From: Clostridium swellfunianum
GTDB lineage: Bacteria > Bacillota > Clostridia > Clostridiales > Clostridiaceae
NCBI RefSeq assembly: GCF_023656515.1
Contig: NZ_JAMOFV010000006.1
Coordinates: 3,906,194 to 3,970,193, forward strand
Length of the DNA: 64,000 nucleotides
Reading direction: 5' to 3'
Part shown: piece by piece, positions 26,181 to 35,800 of the stretch
Position numbering within the stretch: the first letter of the stretch is position 1
Layout of the letters: every line of letters starts with the position of its first letter
The notes under the pieces: generated by a model
What the model saw: only the letters and a program-made list of their open reading frames with translations
The model's database searches: none
Told to the model about the DNA's origin: nothing
Program-made: the position numbers and the translations under genes

Positions 26181-27308
26181 TTTTATTTTAGGAGGATTAT
26201 TTATGTATTGATAATAGTAGCAAAGCAGTCTTCCGTTATAAAGCTTTCTATTTTTATCTGCTTTTTTACCAAATAGTTTTTGAAAATCGGTATGAGACGT
26301 GATAATAAATAAGGACCATGTCTCAAGATTATTATAGATATTCCCTAAGCTTTTATATAACTCTTCAACCTGCTTAATTTCTCCTATTCTTTCACCGTAA
26401 GGAGGGTTGCTAATAATGCAGCCATATTTCTTTCTTGACGTAAAATCCTGAGCAGCTTGTCTCTGAAAGCTTATATACTCACTTACTCCAGCCTTATCAG
26501 CATTTGCCCTAGCAGTACCCAAAACTCTTCCATCAATATCTGAAGCTAATATTCTAAATTCTTCGCTATTTATCTTACTTCTTGCATAGCTTCTTATTTC
26601 TTCCCATATGCTCTTATCCATGTTTGGCCATTGCTCACACACAAAGCTTCTATTTAAGCCCGGTGCTATATTCTTTCCAATTAAAGCTGCTTCGATCGCA
26701 ATAGTTCCTGATCCACAGAATAAATCTGCAAAAGACCTTGAAGGCTCCCAATTACTCAAAAGCACTAATGCTGCTGCAAGCGTTTCCTTCATAGGCGCTT
26801 CACCAGCATATTCCCTATAGCCTCTTTTATGCAACCCTGCGCCAGAGGTATCAACGCTTAAAACAGCTATATCCTTTAATAGTGATATCTCTATTTTATA
26901 TACTGGTCCATCCTCCTCAAACCAATCAGTTTTATAGGTTTTCTTCATCGACTCTACTACGCCCTTTTTAACTATCGACTGGCAATCTGGAACACTAAAC
27001 AATGTAGACTTTACAGATTTTCCAACTACGTGCATCTTACCATTTTCAGGTATAAGCTCTCCCCAATTTACAGCTAGTGTGCCTTGAAACAATTCCTCAA
27101 AGGTTGTAGCCTTGAACTCAGCCATCTTAATGAATACTCTATCTGCAGTTCTAAGCCAAGTGTTGCATATAGCTATATCGTATTCATCTCCTGAAAAAGT
27201 TACTTTTCCGTTATCCACTACTAAATCTTCATAGCCTAACTGCTTAAGTTCTTTAGCAACAATAGACTCTAACCCAAAGGTTGAAGTAGCAATTAAATTA
27301 TAGTTCAT
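26166..27308 (-). CDS. THUMP-domain class I SAM-dependent RNA methyltransferase (RlmL/YpsC-like)
   Basis: Likely N2-guanine methyltransferase of 23S rRNA. Residues about 1-160 carry a ferredoxin-like/THUMP RNA-binding part (NYNLIATSTFGLESIVAKEL). The Rossmann domain has FADLFCGSGTIAIEAALIG, and the catalytic IISNPPYGERIG is the NPPY motif of N-methyltransferases. The frame reaches 27347, but GAAGGAGAGAAACAA fixes the ATG at 27308 (380 residues). It is half the size of E. coli RlmKL, like Firmicute YpsC. The exact target base is not deducible. Confidence 0.9.
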   Translation of the reverse strand: MNYNLIATSTFGLESIVAKELKQLGYEDLVVDNGKVTFSGDEYDIAICNTWLRTADRVFIKMAEFKATTFEELFQGTLAVNWGELIPENGKMHVVGKSVKSTLFSVPDCQSIVKKGVVESMKKTYKTDWFEEDGPVYKIEISLLKDIAVLSVDTSGAGLHKRGYREYAGEAPMKETLAAALVLLSNWEPSRSFADLFCGSGTIAIEAALIGKNIAPGLNRSFVCEQWPNMDKSIWEEIRSYARSKINSEEFRILASDIDGRVLGTARANADKAGVSEYISFQRQAAQDFTSRKKYGCIISNPPYGERIGEIKQVEELYKSLGNIYNNLETWSLFIITSHTDFQKLFGKKADKNRKLYNGRLLCYYYQYINNPPKIKSKQE

Positions 27309-27417
27309 TTGTTTCTCTCCTTCTTTTATGCTACAAATACTATACAATATAATCTCTCAAATAACAACAAGCTATACCTCATATCTTTTCATATCTAAAG
27401 TTTAATAGGTGCAGAAA

Positions 27418-27448
27418 AGCTCTAACTGTTACTGTTACAGTTAGAGCT
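27418..27448 (-). terminator. Hairpin terminator after uraA
   Basis: A perfect 12-bp stem AGCTCTAACTGT (27418-27429) with its complement (27437-27448) and 7-nt loop is followed on the minus strand by TTTTCTGC, a short U-tract. Probably a terminator for pyrR-uraA. Confidence 0.7.
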
Positions 27449-27489
27449 TAGAATTTGCTTCCAGTTATATGTTTGTCTTCATCACTGGT

Positions 27490-28785
27490 CTAGATAATAT
27501 ATTCTTCGTTCATCAATCCAAATTTATTTAATAGATAAAACATTATAGAAAGAAGCATTCCGATAACTGCAGCTAAAGCCATCCCCTTTAATTCTACATC
27601 TCCTGGTAAAGTGATGCTGGCACCACTAACTCCAATTATAAACGTTACTGCAGCTAGTATCATGTTATAGCTCTTGCTTAAGTCAACCTTTTGCTCCACA
27701 AACATTCTAAGTCCTGAGGATGCAATAACCCCATATAATAGAATAGTTATTCCGCCCATAACTGGTGAAGGTATAGACTGTATTGCAGCTGCTACTTTTC
27801 CTATACAGGAGAAAATTATTGCTAATATGGCAGCTCCCCTGATTACCCAAACTGAATAAACCTTTGTTAATGCCATAACACCTATATTTTCACCATAGGT
27901 TGTATTGGGAGGAGAACCTGCGAAACCTGATAGTATATTGCTCAATCCATCTCCAAGCAGTGAACGGTGCAATCCTGGCTCCTTCATTAAGTCCTTTTCA
28001 GTAATATTCCCTGTTACAATTAAATGGCTTATATGTTCTGCAAATACCACTAAACATGCTGGAGCTATGATGAGGATTGCTTTCAAATCAAAAACTGGCG
28101 CATGAAACTGAGGCAGTTTGAACCAAGGAGCCTGAGCTATAATATTCTTATCTACCATCCCCATAGATAGTGATAGCACATATCCACACACAACAGCAAT
28201 CAATATTGGTATAATCTTAAAAAACTTTCTAAAAACTACAGAACCGATAATTCCAATAAATAATGTAGTCAAAGCTACAGTTAATACTCTTGCATCCGGA
28301 ACATAAGCCTGCACTGTCTCTCCTACTTTAGCGGCAGCAGGTGCTAGTCCAGCCTGTTGCGCAGCAAGAGGTGCAAGTTCTAATCCGATAACAGCAACTA
28401 CCGATCCCATAACTGCAGGTGGCATTACTACATCAATCCACTTAATTCCAACCTGTTTTATTATGAAAGACATAATTACAAAGAATATTCCAAAGAATAT
28501 AAATCCGGATTGCGCATGTCCAAATCCCCCGCTGGAAGTTAAAATTGCAAGAGTTGGTGCAATAAACGCAAAGCTTGAGCCAAGATAGGCTGGGATTTTG
28601 CCTTTTGTTACGAAAGTATACAGCAGGGTTCCAATTCCATTCATAAGCAGAGCAATAGCTGGATTCACCTGTAAAAGAATAGGTACCAAAATTGTTGCAC
28701 CAAACATAGCAGTTAAATGCTGAAAACTTAAAGGGATAGTTTTTAAAATAGGCAGTTTTTCATCAATATCAATATAATTTTTCAT
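27490..28785 (-). CDS. uraA: Uracil permease (NCS2 nucleobase:cation symporter family)
   Basis: Uracil uptake transporter with about 12-14 membrane segments over 431 residues. Family motifs include PLSFQHLTAMFGATILVPIL at the N-terminus, VFAEHISHLIVTGNIT (the conserved Glu/His in TM8) and NTTYGENIGVMALTKVYS in the NCS2 signature region. It follows pyrR by about 43 bp with AGGAGGAACTTTT and lies downstream of the PyrR-type attenuator. Uracil specificity is supported mainly by this regulation and by close UraA/PyrP resemblance. Confidence 0.93.
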   Translation of the reverse strand: MKNYIDIDEKLPILKTIPLSFQHLTAMFGATILVPILLQVNPAIALLMNGIGTLLYTFVTKGKIPAYLGSSFAFIAPTLAILTSSGGFGHAQSGFIFFGIFFVIMSFIIKQVGIKWIDVVMPPAVMGSVVAVIGLELAPLAAQQAGLAPAAAKVGETVQAYVPDARVLTVALTTLFIGIIGSVVFRKFFKIIPILIAVVCGYVLSLSMGMVDKNIIAQAPWFKLPQFHAPVFDLKAILIIAPACLVVFAEHISHLIVTGNITEKDLMKEPGLHRSLLGDGLSNILSGFAGSPPNTTYGENIGVMALTKVYSVWVIRGAAILAIIFSCIGKVAAAIQSIPSPVMGGITILLYGVIASSGLRMFVEQKVDLSKSYNMILAAVTFIIGVSGASITLPGDVELKGMALAAVIGMLLSIMFYLLNKFGLMNEEYII

Positions 28786-28828
28786 AAAAGTTCCTCCTTC
28801 TTAGCCTCTCAGAGCTAAATTAAAAGAT

Positions 28829-29503
<675 letters not shown>

Positions 29504-29544
29504 TATATTAAATTTCTTGTTATAATAATAGCACACTTAATATA

Positions 29545-30462
29545 CTAAAGCAATTCTTTTTGAAGTATATTTAATATTTTTTCAAAATAATCAGGTCTGC
29601 TGGCTTCAAAATGCATGTATTCTTTTGTAGTTGGATGAATAAAGCCAAGGAGCTTTGCGTGAAGCATTTGACCTTCAAGCTTAAATCTTTGTTTTTTATA
29701 TCCGTAAACTGGATCTCCAACTAAAGGATGATTAATATGGGACATATGCACTCTAATCTGATGTGTTCTTCCTGTTTCAAGCTTGCACTCAACAAGCGTA
29801 TTGCTTTTATATCTTTCTAAAACTCTATAATGAGTAACTGCTCTTCTGCCATCCTTTACTACTGCAATTTTAATTCGATCTACCGGATGTCTATCCAATG
29901 GAGCATCAATCGTACCCTCCTCTTGCTTTAAGACTCCCTCAGCTAATGCTATATAAATTCTATTTATACTGTGTTCTTTAAACTGGAGAGCCAAATGATT
30001 ATGGGCAAAATCATTTTTTGCAACAACCAAAACTCCTGAGGTATCCTTATCTATTCTGTGAACTATTCCTGGTCTTGCAATGCCATTTATACCCGATAAG
30101 TCCTTGCAGTGATAAAGCAGAGCATTAACCAAGGTTCCTTCATACACTCCGGAAGCTGGATGTACAACCATACCTTGAGGTTTATTTATTACTATAACAT
30201 CCTTATCCTCATATAAAATATCAAGTGGAATGTTTTCCGGTTTTATATTAAGCACAGCTGGCTCAGGAACAATTATTTGAATTTTATCACTTATTTTAAG
30301 TTTATAATTACTTTTTTTAACAGAACTATTTACTGTAACTTTACCTTCTTCTATCAAGTTTTGGATATAAGCCCTCGATTTATCCTGCATTTCTTTGGAT
30401 AGATAAACATCCAATCTCACATCTTTTGTATTTTCATTAACTACAAACTTTATTAATTCCAT
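29545..30462 (-). CDS. RluA-family rRNA pseudouridine synthase (RluD-like)
   Basis: Isomerises uridine to pseudouridine in 23S rRNA; RluD targets helix 69. An N-terminal S4 domain (about residues 10-70) is followed by the catalytic domain. The signature is GIVHRIDKDTSGVLVVAKN with the catalytic Asp in RIDKDTSG; ETGRTHQIRVHMSHINHPLV follows. The 305 residues and the lspA-rluD order match Firmicute YlyB. Start overlaps the lspA stop by one base. It is likely the last gene of the aro-lspA transcript, since the pyrR leader follows. Confidence 0.92.
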   Translation of the reverse strand: MELIKFVVNENTKDVRLDVYLSKEMQDKSRAYIQNLIEEGKVTVNSSVKKSNYKLKISDKIQIIVPEPAVLNIKPENIPLDILYEDKDVIVINKPQGMVVHPASGVYEGTLVNALLYHCKDLSGINGIARPGIVHRIDKDTSGVLVVAKNDFAHNHLALQFKEHSINRIYIALAEGVLKQEEGTIDAPLDRHPVDRIKIAVVKDGRRAVTHYRVLERYKSNTLVECKLETGRTHQIRVHMSHINHPLVGDPVYGYKKQRFKLEGQMLHAKLLGFIHPTTKEYMHFEASRPDYFEKILNILQKELL

Positions 30463-30914
30463 TATTTTTCATCCTTCAATATGCATATAGCCAGAAGTAT
30501 TGTTCCAACCACAACAAACATATCTGCTACGTTAAAAGTTGGAAAATAATAAACATCCTTGTAGTGAAGCAAAATAAAATCCACAACAAATCTGTATGCT
30601 AGCCTATCAATAAGATTTCCTAATGCACCAGCTATAATCAAAGCCAGGCTGTATCTAAGTAGTTTTGAAACAGGCTTATATTTTACAAGATAATATACCA
30701 TACCAACTATTACTAAGGAAGTCATGACAGCTAAAGGCAGTACTCTATTTTGAAATATCCCAAAGGCAGCTCCTCTATTTTCTAAATAGGAAAATGCAAA
30801 TAAGTCTTTAATTACAATTATATCATTTCCTGTAGCAAGACTTCTTAAAGCCCAAATCTTAGTTATTCTGTCTAAAATAATACCAATTAAAACTATTAAA
30901 AGTTCCATCCCCAT
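30462..30914 (-). CDS. lspA: Lipoprotein signal peptidase (signal peptidase II)
   Basis: Membrane aspartyl protease that cuts prolipoproteins before the lipidated Cys. Four membrane segments in 150 residues. The catalytic aspartates are in GALGNLIDRLAYRFVVDFI and FPTFNVADMFVVVG. An ATG at 30908 is also possible; AAAGG before 30914 favours the longer form. Neighbours on both sides are spaced tightly. Confidence 0.95.
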   Translation of the reverse strand: MGMELLIVLIGIILDRITKIWALRSLATGNDIIVIKDLFAFSYLENRGAAFGIFQNRVLPLAVMTSLVIVGMVYYLVKYKPVSKLLRYSLALIIAGALGNLIDRLAYRFVVDFILLHYKDVYYFPTFNVADMFVVVGTILLAICILKDEK

Positions 30915-30939
30915 CTCAACCTTTCATTACTATTACTAA

Positions 30940-31566
30940 TTAATCGGGAAGCTGATTTTTATATTGCTGATTGCTTATTTGCTCTATAGGTTCAACATAT
31001 AAAGGATCCTCATCTAGAAAATCGTAGTCTGTATTTTCCCGCCAATCAAACCTCTGAACATCTTGATAAGCATCCTCAGCATCGTATCCAACTTCATAAT
31101 TTTGTTCATCAAAATCCTTTACACCATACCCAAACGGCTCTCCTAATACACTTTCTTCAACAGGTCTGTTATTTTTTTCTCTAGGTCTCATATTATTAGC
31201 TGCATCCTGACAGGTAACACAAAACTCTGCATAAGGTATAAATTCCAATCTTTCTTCCGGAATTTTTTTTCCGCATGATTTGCAAGTTCCATAACTTCCT
31301 TCTTCAATATTCGCCAAGCTATCTTCAATTTTCTTTATTATGGTTATCTCATGTTCTTTTAATGCTAAACCCCTCTCTTGATCAAAAGTTTCTGTAGCAA
31401 TATCTGAAGGGTGATTGTCGTACATAGATAGTTCTGAAAGTTCAGTTGCGAATTCTACCTTTGAATTAAACGCTTCATTTTCTTCCATTTGTTTTAATAA
31501 AGCTATTACATCGTTTTTCTCGGCAAGAAGTTTTTTCTTATAATATTCAAGCTTTTGACTATTCAT
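30940..31566 (-). CDS. TraR/DksA family zinc-finger protein (YteA-like)
   Basis: C4 zinc-finger protein of the DksA/TraR superfamily. The helical N-terminal part (about residues 1-75) is followed by the zinc finger GTCKSCGKKIPEERL..FCVTC and an acidic C-terminal tail. The frame begins with GTG at 31578, but AGGTGGGTGG before the ATG at 31566 makes that the better start (208 residues, as in Bacillus YteA). True DksA binds RNA polymerase with ppGpp; whether YteA-type proteins do is not established. It lies between aroA and lspA. Confidence 0.88.
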   Translation of the reverse strand: MNSQKLEYYKKKLLAEKNDVIALLKQMEENEAFNSKVEFATELSELSMYDNHPSDIATETFDQERGLALKEHEITIIKKIEDSLANIEEGSYGTCKSCGKKIPEERLEFIPYAEFCVTCQDAANNMRPREKNNRPVEESVLGEPFGYGVKDFDEQNYEVGYDAEDAYQDVQRFDWRENTDYDFLDEDPLYVEPIEQISNQQYKNQLPD

Positions 31567-31600
31567 ATTTCCACCCACCTATTCAAGTTAATTATGTCTT

Positions 31601-31625
31601 CTACTTATTTTCTCAAAATAAGTAG
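31601..31625 (-). other. Perfect hairpin between aroA and the DksA-like gene
   Basis: CTACTTATTTT (31601-31611) and its complement (31615-31625) form an 11-bp stem with a 3-nt loop just after the aroA stop. No U-tract follows on the minus strand, so it is more likely an RNA-stabilising end or a weak terminator. Confidence 0.45.
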
Positions 31626-31631
31626 ATTTTA

Positions 31632-32933
31632 TTACTGGTGGATGTGAATATCAAAAATTTCTTTAAAATACTTCAATGAATCTGGAAAAGATATGTTTGT
31701 ACAATCCCAATTATCTATAACTGTTATTCCTTCATTTCTCATAGCAAATGCTGTAAAAGCCAACGCAATTCTATGATCGCTATATGGGTTTATATGAACT
31801 TCTTTATTAACTAAGCAATCTTTTCCTATTATCTCTAATGATTCATCTGAATATATTACTTTAATACCTATAGAATTTAGATTATTAGCTATTGCCTTTA
31901 TTCTATTACTTTCCTTATATTTAAGCTCTTTTATTCCTTCAATGACTGTAGTGCCGCTGCTGAAAGCAGCAAGTACAGAAAGCATTGGAATTTCATCAAT
32001 TATATTTGGCACTTCTTCCGCTGCTATTTTAACTCCATTCAATCTGCTGCTGCTTGCAGCAATATTTCCCACTAATTCGCCATTAATGTTTTTAGAAATT
32101 TCATAGCTTAAACTCGCTCCCATTCTTTTAAGTATATCTAAATACTTTCTCCTTCTCTCGTTAAGCAGTACCTTTTCAATTCGTACCTCTGAGTCTATGC
32201 TCAATAAAAAGCAAGCAAGTATAAATGCTGCAGAAGATATGTCGCCTGGGATATATATATCTTTTACAGTAATATCTGAATTTTTTATAGTTATACTATT
32301 TTCATTAACTGCTATATCTGCACCTAAAGCTTTAAACATTCTTTCAGTATGATCTCTAGTGCTTTTATTTTCAATTACTATAGTCTCTCCCTCAGCCATA
32401 AATCCAGCTATTAGAACACAGGACTTTACCTGCGCCGAATCAACAGGCATTTTATATTTAATGCCCTTAAGCTTCTCCGATGCCATGAACTTCAAAGGAA
32501 GTAAGTTTGAGCTGCTTTCTATACTAGCTCCCATAGCTTTTAGAGGCACCACTACTCTATCCATTGGGCGTTTTCTTAATGAATCATCTCCATCGATTGA
32601 AGCCTCTATTCCGCAGCCGCAAATTAATCCGCTTAACAGTCTAGCTGTAGTTCCTGAGTTATTTGCATTTAAGCTTACTGAAACTTTACTGAAATTCTCA
32701 TATCCAGGAGAATAAACGTATATTCCATCTTCATTATTTTCTGCTTCTATACCTATGTTTTTCATACAATGCAGGGTTGACAAACAATCCAAACTCCTGG
32801 GAAAGTTATATATCTTATAGCTTCCTTTTCCTAAAGCCCCAATAATTAAAGATCTGTGTGCGATGGATTTATCTCCAGGAAGCCTAAATGTTCTTTTAAC
32901 CGCCTCATTTTTTCTTTGAAGCTCAATTTTCAT
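31632..32933 (-). CDS. aroA: 3-phosphoshikimate 1-carboxyvinyltransferase (EPSP synthase)
   Basis: Sixth step of the shikimate pathway. Both family signatures are present: LPGDKSIAHRSLIIGALG near the N-terminus and RPMDRVVVPLKAMGA, with KESNRIKAIANNL near the C-terminus. It is 433 residues long. The LPGDKSIAHR and LNANNSGTTARL motifs are of the type usual in Firmicute enzymes. It is preceded by AGGAGG and an unusual tandemly repeated leader (32944-33078). Confidence 0.96.
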   Translation of the reverse strand: MKIELQRKNEAVKRTFRLPGDKSIAHRSLIIGALGKGSYKIYNFPRSLDCLSTLHCMKNIGIEAENNEDGIYVYSPGYENFSKVSVSLNANNSGTTARLLSGLICGCGIEASIDGDDSLRKRPMDRVVVPLKAMGASIESSSNLLPLKFMASEKLKGIKYKMPVDSAQVKSCVLIAGFMAEGETIVIENKSTRDHTERMFKALGADIAVNENSITIKNSDITVKDIYIPGDISSAAFILACFLLSIDSEVRIEKVLLNERRRKYLDILKRMGASLSYEISKNINGELVGNIAASSSRLNGVKIAAEEVPNIIDEIPMLSVLAAFSSGTTVIEGIKELKYKESNRIKAIANNLNSIGIKVIYSDESLEIIGKDCLVNKEVHINPYSDHRIALAFTAFAMRNEGITVIDNWDCTNISFPDSLKYFKEIFDIHIHQ

Positions 32934-32943
32934 TTAAACTAAC

Positions 32944-33078
32944 CCTCCTGTATTCCTTTCAGGTACGTAATAATTATTAATTGTTACGCCTCCTGTATTC
33001 CTTGCAAGTACATAACAATTATTAATTGTTATGACTTCTATATTCTTCCTAGGTACTTAGTAATTCTTCTAAAATAAA
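32944..33078 (-). repeat. Three 45-bp imperfect tandem repeats in the aroA leader
   Basis: Units begin at 32944, 32989 and 33034. The first two are about 90 percent identical; the third (farthest from aroA) is decayed. Each of the first two contains, in the minus direction, a near-palindrome TAACAATTAATAATTGTTA and an AGGAGG Shine-Dalgarno. The aroA start uses the copy at about 32945-32950. The other copy would read ATG..AGGAGGCG-TAA, a 9-codon frame. Confidence 0.8.
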
Positions 33079-33084
33079 TATATT

Positions 33085-33885
33085 TTAATATATCTCTTTT
33101 AGTTTATTAACCTTGGAAATTATTTTTTCTAAAGAGCTTATAGATATCGTTTGTCTAGCATCAGATACAGCATTATCAGGATTTATATGACTTTCAATAA
33201 TAAGGCCGTCGGCGCCTGCTGCTATTGATGCTAAACACATATTAGGAACAAGTTCTTTCATGCCTGTGCCGTGGCTTGGATCAACTATCACAGGCAGCCT
33301 ATACTTTTGTTTTAGAACTGCTACGCTGTTTAAGTCTAGGGTATTTCTAGTATAAGTTTCAAAGGTTCTTATGCCTCTTTCACAAAGTACAACATTTGGA
33401 TTTCCAAAAGATAGTATATACTCTGCAGCATACAGCCATTCAGATAATGTGGCACTCATTCCTCTTTTCAAAAGTACTGGCACCTTGCTTCTTCCTAACT
33501 CTTTTAGAAGAGAATAATTATACATATTTCTGGAACCAACCTGAAGCATATCAGAATATCCCGACACCATTTCTATATCTCTAGTATCCATAATCTCAGT
33601 TACTACAGGAAGTTGAACTTCACAGCCTACTTGCTTAAGTATTTTTAGTCCTTCTTCCTGCAGCCCTTGAAAGTCATAAGGAGAAGTTCTAGGCTTAAAT
33701 GCACCTCCTCTTATCATGTGCACTCCCAGCCTTTTTAGTTTCCTTGCTATTTTTATCATATTTTCATAATCTTCAACAGAGCATGGCCCAGATATTATAA
33801 TTTTATCTTCTGAGCCAAAGACTATATTGCTTATCTTTACCTTTATACTGTCACCACTGCTCTTGTCTACCAATAATTGTTTCAC
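33085..33885 (-). CDS. aroF: 3-deoxy-7-phosphoheptulonate synthase (class I-beta DAHP synthase)
   Basis: First step of the shikimate pathway (phosphoenolpyruvate plus erythrose 4-phosphate). The 266 residues contain IISGPCSVEDYENM, RGGAFKPRTSPYDFQGL and VIVDPSHGTGMKELVP, a I-beta type core. No fused chorismate mutase or regulatory ferredoxin-like domain is present, so it should be insensitive or controlled by another protein. GTG start at 33885 with AGGTGATGATTGG. It lies between mtnN and aroA. Confidence 0.93.
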   Translation of the reverse strand: MKQLLVDKSSGDSIKVKISNIVFGSEDKIIISGPCSVEDYENMIKIARKLKRLGVHMIRGGAFKPRTSPYDFQGLQEEGLKILKQVGCEVQLPVVTEIMDTRDIEMVSGYSDMLQVGSRNMYNYSLLKELGRSKVPVLLKRGMSATLSEWLYAAEYILSFGNPNVVLCERGIRTFETYTRNTLDLNSVAVLKQKYRLPVIVDPSHGTGMKELVPNMCLASIAAGADGLIIESHINPDNAVSDARQTISISSLEKIISKVNKLKEIY

Positions 33886-33896
33886 CCAATCATCAC

Positions 33897-34589
33897 CTAC
33901 ATATTTTTTAGCATATTTTTAAGTATTATTATCGAATTATCAACTGCTATATTTTTGAATTTTTCATAATCCATATGAGCACCTGTGCTTGCATTATCTG
34001 ATATTGATCTGATTACAACAAAAGGTGTCTTATTTAAATAACTGACCTGAGCAATGCTTCCACCTTCCATCTCACAGGCAACGGCATCAAACTCACTGTT
34101 AAGCCATTTTATTTTATCGCAATCTGCAATAAATTGATCTCCTGTTGCAATTCTTCCTACAAAAGATTTGCCTTCCTTAAGATAGCTGCAGGCTTCTTTA
34201 GCCTTCGTAACTAATGTTTCAGAACATTTAAAGTCATATGTATCAAGTCTTGGAATCTGTCCTATTCTATCTCCGAAAGCCGTGGTATCCATATCATGCT
34301 GAATTAAATTATCAGCTACAACTACGTCTCCCGGCTTGATATTCTCGCCAATTCCACCTGCTATACCAACATTTATTATATAGTCGACTTTAAAATCATC
34401 AATTAAAATTTGAGCACAAACTGCTGCATTAACCTTTCCTATCCCGCTTCTTACTACAACTGCATTTTGTCCCCAAAGCCTTCCAAAGTAAAAGTTCATC
34501 CTTGCCTTTGTTTCTTTTCTTTCAATTTCAATATCCTTGAGCAGTTGTTCTACTTCTTCATCCATTGCACCTATTATTCCAATAATCAT
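33897..34589 (-). CDS. mtnN: 5'-methylthioadenosine/S-adenosylhomocysteine nucleosidase
   Basis: Hydrolyses MTA and SAH to adenine and the thioribose/ribosylhomocysteine, feeding methyl-cycle recycling. The start MIIGIIGAMDEEVEQLL has the conserved catalytic Glu. NVGIAGGIGENIKPGD, VACEMEGGSIAQV and the catalytic Asp in VIRSISDNAS follow. It is 230 residues, normal size. It sits inside an aromatic amino-acid operon, an arrangement with no obvious metabolic link. Confidence 0.95.
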   Translation of the reverse strand: MIIGIIGAMDEEVEQLLKDIEIERKETKARMNFYFGRLWGQNAVVVRSGIGKVNAAVCAQILIDDFKVDYIINVGIAGGIGENIKPGDVVVADNLIQHDMDTTAFGDRIGQIPRLDTYDFKCSETLVTKAKEACSYLKEGKSFVGRIATGDQFIADCDKIKWLNSEFDAVACEMEGGSIAQVSYLNKTPFVVIRSISDNASTGAHMDYEKFKNIAVDNSIIILKNMLKNM

Positions 34590-34610
34590 ATTAATTCCTC
34601 CTACTAATAT

Positions 34611-35696
34611 TTATTTAACATTGCAAATACTTCTTTGCAAAGCTGATAATATGTCTTTCTCAGATACTACCACCTTAATCCTGCACAGCCCTATATCTTC
34701 CAGCAATACAAATCTTATACCGTCCGAGTTTTTCTTGTCATGCTTTATAGCATACAAAAAGGATGCAAAATTGTCAACTTTATACCTAATTGGTATACCC
34801 AATTTTATATATAAATTTTCTATTCTGCTATATATTTGGGGAGGAAGTTGAAGTTTTTCTTCAGACAGCTTTAAAGCTGCAAGCATACCTAACGCTACAG
34901 ATATGCCATGAGTTATTGTGTAGTTTGAATCAATTTCTATGCCATGTCCAATTGTGTGTCCAAAATTAAGTATATTTCTAAACCCAATATCTTTATAATC
35001 CTCAGCAATAGTTTCAGCTTTAATACTAAGGCATTCTTTTACCACATAAATTAAACTATCCTCTTCCAGACTTAATATGCTTGAATAATTACTTTCAATG
35101 AAATCAAGCAATGCTTCATTTCTTATCAAACCATACTTTAAAATTTCTCCCAAACCATCTAACAGTTCCTGTTTCTCCAAAGTCTTTAAAAAATGAGTTG
35201 ATATATAAACTGCTTCAGGATTATAAAAAGCTCCAATTATATTCTTAATGCCATTATGATTGTAACCAACCTTCCCACCTATAGAGCTATCTACCTGAGA
35301 CATTAAGGTAGTTGGTATATTTATAAATCCAATACCTCTCATGTAGGTTGCTGCTGCGAAACCGGTTAAGTCTCCTACAACACCGCCACCAAAAGCAATT
35401 AATAAACTGTCTCTATCAGCACCATTATCAGTTAAAAACTTATACACATCGCTTATTGTATCGTAATTCTTGCTTTCTTCACCGTTCTTTATAGTAAACA
35501 CTTTTGCCGTTAAATCCTTACGAAAATAATCAATTATATTTTTATGAAAGCTAGCTACCCTATCATCTGTGACTATAAATATTTTTTTTGAATACCTTCC
35601 ATAGCATTCATATATGTAAGTTTTAAATTCTTCAAAACTATTGTCTATATAAACCTTATATTCAGCTTGAAGGCTATCTATTTTAAGTTCTTCCAT
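34611..35696 (-). CDS. aroB: 3-dehydroquinate synthase
   Basis: Second shikimate-pathway step; NAD- and metal-dependent conversion of DAHP to dehydroquinate. Shows the NAD-binding IAFGGGVVGDLTGFAAATYM, the metal-binding region NFGHTIGHGIE and the conserved KVGYNHNGIKNIIGAFYNP. The 361 residues are normal. Ribosome site AGGAGGAAGGAAA. First gene of aroB-mtnN-aroF-aroA, located just after the divIVA terminator. Confidence 0.96.
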   Translation of the reverse strand: MEELKIDSLQAEYKVYIDNSFEEFKTYIYECYGRYSKKIFIVTDDRVASFHKNIIDYFRKDLTAKVFTIKNGEESKNYDTISDVYKFLTDNGADRDSLLIAFGGGVVGDLTGFAAATYMRGIGFINIPTTLMSQVDSSIGGKVGYNHNGIKNIIGAFYNPEAVYISTHFLKTLEKQELLDGLGEILKYGLIRNEALLDFIESNYSSILSLEEDSLIYVVKECLSIKAETIAEDYKDIGFRNILNFGHTIGHGIEIDSNYTITHGISVALGMLAALKLSEEKLQLPPQIYSRIENLYIKLGIPIRYKVDNFASFLYAIKHDKKNSDGIRFVLLEDIGLCRIKVVVSEKDILSALQRSICNVK

Positions 35697-35770
35697 TTTC
35701 CTTCCTCCTGTCTTTCCTTTAAGCCATAACAGTTGTTGATTTTTACTGTGCTTCCAAGGAATACAAATAG

Positions 35771-35796
35771 AAAAATCCCACTCCTAAGAGTGAGAT
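35771..35796 (-). terminator. Terminator after divIVA
   Basis: An 8-bp stem TCTCACTC/GAGTGGGA with a 4-nt loop (arms at 35776-35783 and 35788-35795) is followed on the minus strand by TTTTTCTATTTG. Confidence 0.8.
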
Positions 35797-35800
35797 ATTG

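Noticed and set aside
32359-32715. Plus-strand open frame of 118 codons opposite aroA
   Set aside because: Mirror frame of a conserved enzyme gene, with no family resemblance or upstream signal.
32944-33078. CRISPR-like array before aroA
   Set aside because: The units are contiguous tandem repeats without unique spacers, only three copies, and no cas genes are in the window.
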